Shown piece after piece: positions 59,915-64,000 of a DNA stretch of 64,000 nt. The position numbers and the translations under genes were made by a program. This DNA is from JBBDWJ01 sp963824095 (lineage in GTDB: Bacteria; Acidobacteriota; Terriglobia; Bryobacterales; UBA6623): positions 2,046,001 through 2,110,000 of the forward strand of contig CAWGNS010000008.1 of the NCBI GenBank assembly GCA_963824095.1, in the 5' to 3' direction. Within the stretch, counting starts at the first letter, position 1; each line of letters starts with the position of its first letter. Under the pieces are notes generated by a model. The model was not told where the DNA came from, did not search any database, and saw nothing but the letters and a program-made list of their open reading frames with translations.

Positions 59915-62302
59915 CTAACCCACCAGCTCCGTAGCCAGCCGCCTCGCCACCGCCTTCGAACCCGCGCCGGCCTCGCCCGGCGGCCCGACGCACGACGGGC
60001 AGCCTTCCTCGCAAGGGCACGCCTCAAGCAGCTCGCGCGCTTTTGCCAGCAACGCCCGGCGCATGTTGAACAACGGTTCGCTCTGCCCGATGCCGCCGGG
60101 AAAGGTGTCGTAGAGAAACAGGTCCGGCTCGGCGGCTCCGCTGGGGTCTTCGTGGCGGCTGCCCACCGCCACGCCCAGGTCGCGCGGATCGGCCATCAGC
60201 AGCAGTGCGCCCACCGTGCGCAGCACATTCCCCAGTCCGGCAATGCCGTTCTGCTTCTCGGCCGGATTGTATTCCTGCAATCCCGCCAGAAACGCCGCCG
60301 GGAACGACAGCCAGAACGCCGTGGTATGCATCTCCTGCTCGGGCATCGACAGATTGCCCGCGCCGACGTTTTCGTTGGTGTAGAACTTGATCTTCTTGAA
60401 CCCCACGATCTGGCGGTTGATGCGCACCTCGCCGTGTTGCGCCAGCGCCGGACCCATGGCCTCGGAGCCGAACGATTCAAGAATCTTCACCTGCGTGTAA
60501 TCGATCGCGTCGGTGTAGTAATCGCAATCGACCTGCTTCACGTAGGCCTTGCGCTCGTCGTACTCGAAGCGCTCCACGTGAAACAACCGGCCCTCGTGCA
60601 GGTAAATCGCCTTCTCGTGCAGAGTCGTCAGCGCCGCCGTGAACGCCACTTCGCCGATCACCCGCGCTTCCCCGGTGATATCGACCACGACGAAGTTGTC
60701 GCTGGTGATCGTGCGCAGCGAGATCGCATCGGCCGGATACGATTCCGAGGTCCAGTGCCAGGACCGGCCGGCGTGGTGCAGCACGCCGACTTCTTCGAGA
60801 AACTTGCACAGCTCTTCGGTGGGGTGCGGCCCGAACTGCTCGCCGTCTTGAATCGGCAGCTCGAAGGCGGCGCACTTCAAATGGCTCACCAGGATTTCGA
60901 GATTGTCGGGGTTGATGAAGGCGTGCTCGGGCGGTGAGCCAAAAAAATAATCCGGGTGCTCGACGATGTACTGATCGAGCGGCGCGCTGGAGGCCACCAT
61001 CACGCTGACCGCAAGCGACTGGCGGCGGCCGGCGCGGCCCGCGCGCTGCCACGTCGAGGCGATCGTGCCCGGATAACCCGCCAGCACCACCGCATCCAGC
61101 GAGCCGATGTCGATCCCCAGCTCGAGGGCGTTGGTCGCCACGACGCCCAGAATCTCGCCGTTGCGCAACTGCCGCTCGATCTCGCGGCGCTCGCGCGGCA
61201 AGTATCCGCCGCGATAACCGCGAATCGCGCCCGCCGGCACGTTGCCGCGCTCACAGGCGTCCTTCAGATAGCGCACCAGGATCTCGGTCGCCAGCCGGTT
61301 GTTGGCGAACACCAGCGTCTGCTGGCCGCGCTGCAGAATCGACTCGGCGATGCGCCGCGTCTCGTGAATGTAGCTGCGGCGGATGCCTAACTGGCGATTG
61401 ACCACCGGCGGGTTGTAGAACGCGAAAAACTTTTCTCCGCTGGGCGCGCCATTATTCTCGATCGCCGTCACGGGCTGCTCGACCAGCGCCTCGGCAAGCT
61501 GCTTGGGGTTGGCGATCGTCGCCGAGCAGCAGATGAACTGCGGCTTCGAACCGTAGAACTCGCAGATGCGCCGGATGCGCCGGAATACGTTCGCCAGGTG
61601 GCTGCCGAATACGCCGCGATAGGTGTGCAGCTCGTCGATGACGATGTAGCGCAGGTTCTCGAAAAATCGAGCCCACCGCGTGTGGTGCGGCAGCACCCCG
61701 GCGTGCAGCATGTCGGGGTTGGTGAGCACGACGTTAGCGCGCCGGCGGACCGCGCGGCGGGCGTCCTGCGGCGTGTCGCCGTCGTAGGTAAAGGCGCGAA
61801 TGTCGGCGCCCATCGCCTCGACCACGCCGTGAAACTCCTCGAGCTGATCCTCCGACAGCGCCTTGGTCGGAAACAGGTAGAGCGCGCAGCTCGCCGCGTC
61901 TTCGAGCAGCGCCTGCAAAATCGGCAGGTTGTAGCAAAGCGTCTTGCCGCTGGCGGTCGGCGTGACGATCACCACGTTTTCACCGGCCACGATGCGCTCG
62001 TAAGCCTCGGCCTGGTGGCTGTAGAGCCGCGTGATGCCGCGCTGAGCCAGGACGCTCTTCAGCCGTGCGTCGACCTGCTCGGGAACTTCGGCAAACTGCG
62101 CCTCGCGGGCCGGCTGGCGGCGGATCGCCGTGATCGGCGAGCCTTCCCGTTCATAGATTCCCTGCAGTTGCTCGACAACTCGCTCCAGGGAACAATCCCG
62201 GCGGATCAACGGATTGCGCTCGGAGACCTGCGGCAGCGCCTCACTGCGTTCAGGCGCGTTGGGATCGGCGAAGTTCAGAGAAAGGTTCGAGGGGGAAGAC
62301 AC
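59915..62302 (-). CDS. mrfA: MrfA/YprA-like DEAH helicase with DUF1998
   Basis: 795 residues. Superfamily 2 helicase motifs: YSHQAEAYERIVAGENVVIVTPTASGKT (Walker A at TASGKT), VIDELHTYRGVFG (DELH), SATIANPKQL, FANNRLATEILVRYL, TNALELGIDIG and QRAGRAGR. The C-terminal DUF1998 has LYDTFPGGIGQSEPLF and the cysteine cluster CPCEEGCPSC that binds metal. This is the MrfA/YprA type, which with MrfB removes mitomycin and similar cross-link damage. The GTG 62302 has GGAGAAGGA before it; an earlier in-frame ATG would add a non-conserved leader. mrfB follows after about 160 nt. Confidence 0.9.
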   Translation of the reverse strand: MSSPSNLSLNFADPNAPERSEALPQVSERNPLIRRDCSLERVVEQLQGIYEREGSPITAIRRQPAREAQFAEVPEQVDARLKSVLAQRGITRLYSHQAEAYERIVAGENVVIVTPTASGKTLCYNLPILQALLEDAASCALYLFPTKALSEDQLEEFHGVVEAMGADIRAFTYDGDTPQDARRAVRRRANVVLTNPDMLHAGVLPHHTRWARFFENLRYIVIDELHTYRGVFGSHLANVFRRIRRICEFYGSKPQFICCSATIANPKQLAEALVEQPVTAIENNGAPSGEKFFAFYNPPVVNRQLGIRRSYIHETRRIAESILQRGQQTLVFANNRLATEILVRYLKDACERGNVPAGAIRGYRGGYLPRERREIERQLRNGEILGVVATNALELGIDIGSLDAVVLAGYPGTIASTWQRAGRAGRRQSLAVSVMVASSAPLDQYIVEHPDYFFGSPPEHAFINPDNLEILVSHLKCAAFELPIQDGEQFGPHPTEELCKFLEEVGVLHHAGRSWHWTSESYPADAISLRTITSDNFVVVDITGEARVIGEVAFTAALTTLHEKAIYLHEGRLFHVERFEYDERKAYVKQVDCDYYTDAIDYTQVKILESFGSEAMGPALAQHGEVRINRQIVGFKKIKFYTNENVGAGNLSMPEQEMHTTAFWLSFPAAFLAGLQEYNPAEKQNGIAGLGNVLRTVGALLLMADPRDLGVAVGSRHEDPSGAAEPDLFLYDTFPGGIGQSEPLFNMRRALLAKARELLEACPCEEGCPSCVGPPGEAGAGSKAVARRLATELVG

Positions 62303-62360
62303 TCCTTCTCCTTTTATTCGCCTATAGGGTAACCGATTGCAACGGAAAGGGGCAAGGGTC

Positions 62361-62402
62361 AGGGCCCTGCCGGCCGGCGGCGTCGACCTCGGGTCGGCGT
62401 TC
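62361..62402 (+). repeat. dispersed repeat, family A
   Basis: CGTCGACCTCGGGTCGGCGTT part of a family A unit, 60 nt upstream of the mrfA start. Confidence 0.55.
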
Positions 62403-62508
62403 TTCAGCGAGTCGGGCAAGCCCTATCCGGAACAGGAACAGGGCCTATCCAGAAAAGAACCAGAGGGCAACGTTTCCGTGGGGGAGGAAATGCTGGGCTA
62501 ACGGATTC

Positions 62509-62533
62509 GGGCAGGCCGGAGGCCTGCCCCACT
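62509..62533 (-). repeat. dispersed repeat, family B
   Basis: Inverse-orientation family B unit (GGGCAGGCCGGAGGCCTGCC then CCACT), immediately upstream of the PRC gene stop. Confidence 0.75.
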
Positions 62534-62553
62534 GGGCCGCAAAGACCCTTGCG

Positions 62554-63273
62554 CTAGGGCCACAACAGCGGCTGTTTGGGTCCGGGCGTGTGCGAATGCG
62601 AGTTCGCGTGATAGCGCTGAGCCGTCTTGATCTTTTCGCGTTTCCCCGACACATGAATGCGCGACTCGGACCAGACAATCGCTTGCACCCAGGAGGGCGG
62701 AATCAACACTTCGCGGCCCGGCTTCCAGGTCTTGGTATTGACCAGGATGTAGCGGATGACCCACTCATCGTCGTCGATCAGAAAATCGTCCACCACACCG
62801 AGGGGGCCGTCGAGAGCTTCGATCTGATACCCCAGAACTTCCTGCACGCTGCGGAGCGCGGACCCCTGAGGCGGCGCGGGCTCGTCGTCATCGGCGAGCG
62901 CCACCGCTTCCGACGACATCACGCCGTGCAACGACGCCAACGGACCGCCGCCCTGCACGTAGGTGCCGCCGTAGCGGGCCTTGAACTTGTGCTGCATCCG
63001 GTCGGAAACAGTCTGGGCCGTTTCCGGCGAGGCGCACTGCTCAATCTCCTTGCGGGTCATCAGCAGCGGCAACGAGTGGTTCTTGGTGTCGGGTTGCCCG
63101 AGGCGCTCGGGCGGAACTAACACCCGTTCGCCCAGCAGCCACCGCCCGACATTGAGCAGGAGATAGCGGATTTCCCACGAGCCGTCTTCAAAGTACAAGT
63201 CGTGGGCCTTGCCGATCTTCCCGTCGACCGCCATCACACGATAGCGGATCAGTTCTCTGGCGCTTTCCAACAT
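62554..63273 (-). CDS. protein with two PRC-barrel domains
   Basis: 239 residues. First PRC barrel about residues 5-65 (ARELIRYRVMAVDGKIGKAHDLYFEDGSWEIRYLLLNVGRWLLGERVLVPPERL); second about 140-205 (SVQEVLGYQIEALDGPLGVVDDFLIDDDEWVIRYILVNTKTWKPGREVLIPPSWV). The IGKAHDLYFDD and GVVDDFLIDDDEW turns are the PRC signature. Such proteins bind RNA or the ribosome or sit in photosynthetic reaction centres; here a cytoplasmic RNA-metabolism or stress role is likely. The C-terminus (RYHANSHSHTPGPKQPLLWP) is His-rich. ATG follows GGAGGCGCCC. Confidence 0.88.
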   Translation of the reverse strand: MLESARELIRYRVMAVDGKIGKAHDLYFEDGSWEIRYLLLNVGRWLLGERVLVPPERLGQPDTKNHSLPLLMTRKEIEQCASPETAQTVSDRMQHKFKARYGGTYVQGGGPLASLHGVMSSEAVALADDDEPAPPQGSALRSVQEVLGYQIEALDGPLGVVDDFLIDDDEWVIRYILVNTKTWKPGREVLIPPSWVQAIVWSESRIHVSGKREKIKTAQRYHANSHSHTPGPKQPLLWP

Positions 63274-63700
63274 GGGCGCCTCCGGTCCGTAGATTTCCGA
63301 GAGACTGGCTCGGTTACAACGCCCCGGCGTCTGCGACGGCTCGATACTCCGACCTCTGCCGCCGCCTTTCCCCGTGCCGAGGCGCCTTCAAGACCTGCGT
63401 AAGCGTATCACAGGGGCGGCCCGGCCGCTATGACGGGCCTCCCCGGCCAATTCCCCGGCGAAGCGTGCCAGGGCGCGCCTTTGTGCGGTTGGGAGGAGGA
63501 GATGGGCATTGGCGCGCCCTGGCTGACTGGTGACACACACACCATCGACAGACCGCTCCAAACCTTTAGGTGCGTTGTTTTGTTTAGGTGCCCGGTAGCT
63601 GTGGCGCCGGCCTCCGTGCGGCCGCGTCGGCGTGCGCGCCGACGTCTCCTTCCAATTGCCCAATTGCAGACCGGAAGGGATCGGATCGAGCAGCGCAAGG
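63274..63700. other. 427-nt gap with a family A repeat
   Basis: Between the PRC gene start and the xylulokinase end. A family A unit lies at 63601-63646. I see no supportable gene. A TTGTTTTGTTTAGG AT-rich patch near 63576 is unusual for this genome. Confidence 0.5.
63601..63646 (+). repeat. dispersed repeat, family A
   Basis: GTGGCGCCGGCCTCCGTGCGG followed by CGTCGGCGTGCGCGCCGACG hairpin; close to the consensus. Confidence 0.65.
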
Positions 63701-64000
63701 CTAGCCCGCCTGCTGGAAGACCGGCTTCAACGCCGGATAGAGCGCCTGGAAAATCGGATAGCCGCGCCGGTAGGCCCCCACCGCAACGGCATCCGGCTCG
63801 ACCCGCTGTTCTTCTCGGATGGCCGCCTTGCAGGCTTCCACAACCGTCGCGTAGTGCCCGCTGCCCACCATCGCCAACAGCGCGGCCCCGTAGGCCGAAC
63901 CCTCCTGGGTCTGCAGCGTGGCGATCGGCCGCTCGAACACGTCCGCCAGCATCTGCCGCCAGAACGCGCTGCGCGCCCCGCCGCCCGACGCCCGCACCAC
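63701..64000 (-). CDS. xylB: xylulokinase-like FGGY sugar kinase, C-terminal part
   Basis: About 100 residues, cut by the window edge. RASGGGARSAFWRQMLADVFERPIATLQTQEGSAYGAALLAMVGSGHY is the C-terminal FGGY block with the GGGARS nucleotide-binding turn and the EGxAxGAALLA motif, as in xylulokinase. It ends IFQALYPALKPVFQQAG. The catalytic Asp and the sugar-binding N-domain are outside the window, so the sugar is not determinable; xylulose is the best guess by motif. Confidence 0.8.
   Translation of the reverse strand: MVRASGGGARSAFWRQMLADVFERPIATLQTQEGSAYGAALLAMVGSGHYATVVEACKAAIREEQRVEPDAVAVGAYRRGYPIFQALYPALKPVFQQAG

Noticed and set aside
1..64000. CRISPR arrays, tRNA, rRNA and transposase genes
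   Set aside because: I looked for regularly spaced repeats, T-loop GTTCGAATC-like cores and DDE/HUH signatures and saw none; the repeats found are dispersed, not arrayed.

Overview
The window is 64 kb of high-GC bacterial chromosome. The best taxonomic guess is Acidobacteriota, probably near Bryobacterales/Solibacter. The pointers are a VWA protein of the 'VWFA-related Acidobacterial' type, a secreted matrixin-like protease ending in the IFG-SNLA / YVSPGQIN-type C-terminal domain known mainly from Solibacter relatives, DUF1592/DUF1552 and DUF1080 genes, and menaquinone made by the futalosine route. I see no rRNA, tRNA, CRISPR array, transposase or phage gene. Placement rests on family signatures read by eye, not on a search.

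Layout. 1-10 kb: end of an M24 peptidase, an Fsr-like MFS exporter, a membrane-anchored HEAT/biotinyl-fold protein, a TPR protein, a GT-C type membrane glycosyltransferase pair, a CDF zinc/cobalt exporter, a cupin, an MBL-fold hydrolase and a deoxyhypusine-synthase-like enzyme. 10-13 kb: ECF sigma with overlapping zinc-finger anti-sigma, and a Crp-family regulator. 12.4-17 kb: accA-dnaE. 17-28 kb: a dead Phd antitoxin, Ku, a CbiX/flavin reductase pair, secreted DinB and VWA proteins, a PIN toxin-antitoxin pair with a perfect palindromic operator, an SMP-30 lipoprotein, purE, and LigD (with Ku, an NHEJ system). 28-36 kb: exported RraA-like protein, two leucine-rich-repeat exoproteins, and a DUF1592-DUF1552 operon. 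36-41 kb: a tightly overlapping four-gene operon (HemN-like radical SAM enzyme, UbiC-like chorismate lyase, flavin halogenase/monooxygenase, thioesterase-AMP-ligase fusion) that looks like a compact aryl-acid biosynthetic cluster. 41-50 kb: DUF1080, SDR, mqnC-mqnA, dprA, topA. 50-64 kb: acyl-CoA carboxylase beta subunit, tmk, eno, a metalloprotease pair, an mrfAB (yprAB) DNA-repair pair, a double PRC-barrel protein and the end of a xylulokinase.

Three things run through the whole window. First, intergenic gaps are populated by at least three families of short, self-complementary dispersed repeats (called A, B and C here), two of which also occur as long inverted pairs. Second, two genes (an LRR protein and a DUF1552 protein) are each interrupted by a single extra base and read perfectly once that base is ignored. 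Third, DNA-maintenance genes are unusually frequent (dnaE, ku, ligD, dprA, topA, mrfAB, tmk).

The best candidate for something undescribed is the 36.1-41.1 kb operon. Chorismate would be cleaved to a 4-hydroxybenzoate-like acid, activated by the ligase half of a novel thioesterase-ligase fusion, and tailored by a flavin halogenase-like enzyme and a radical SAM enzyme. The product is unknown.
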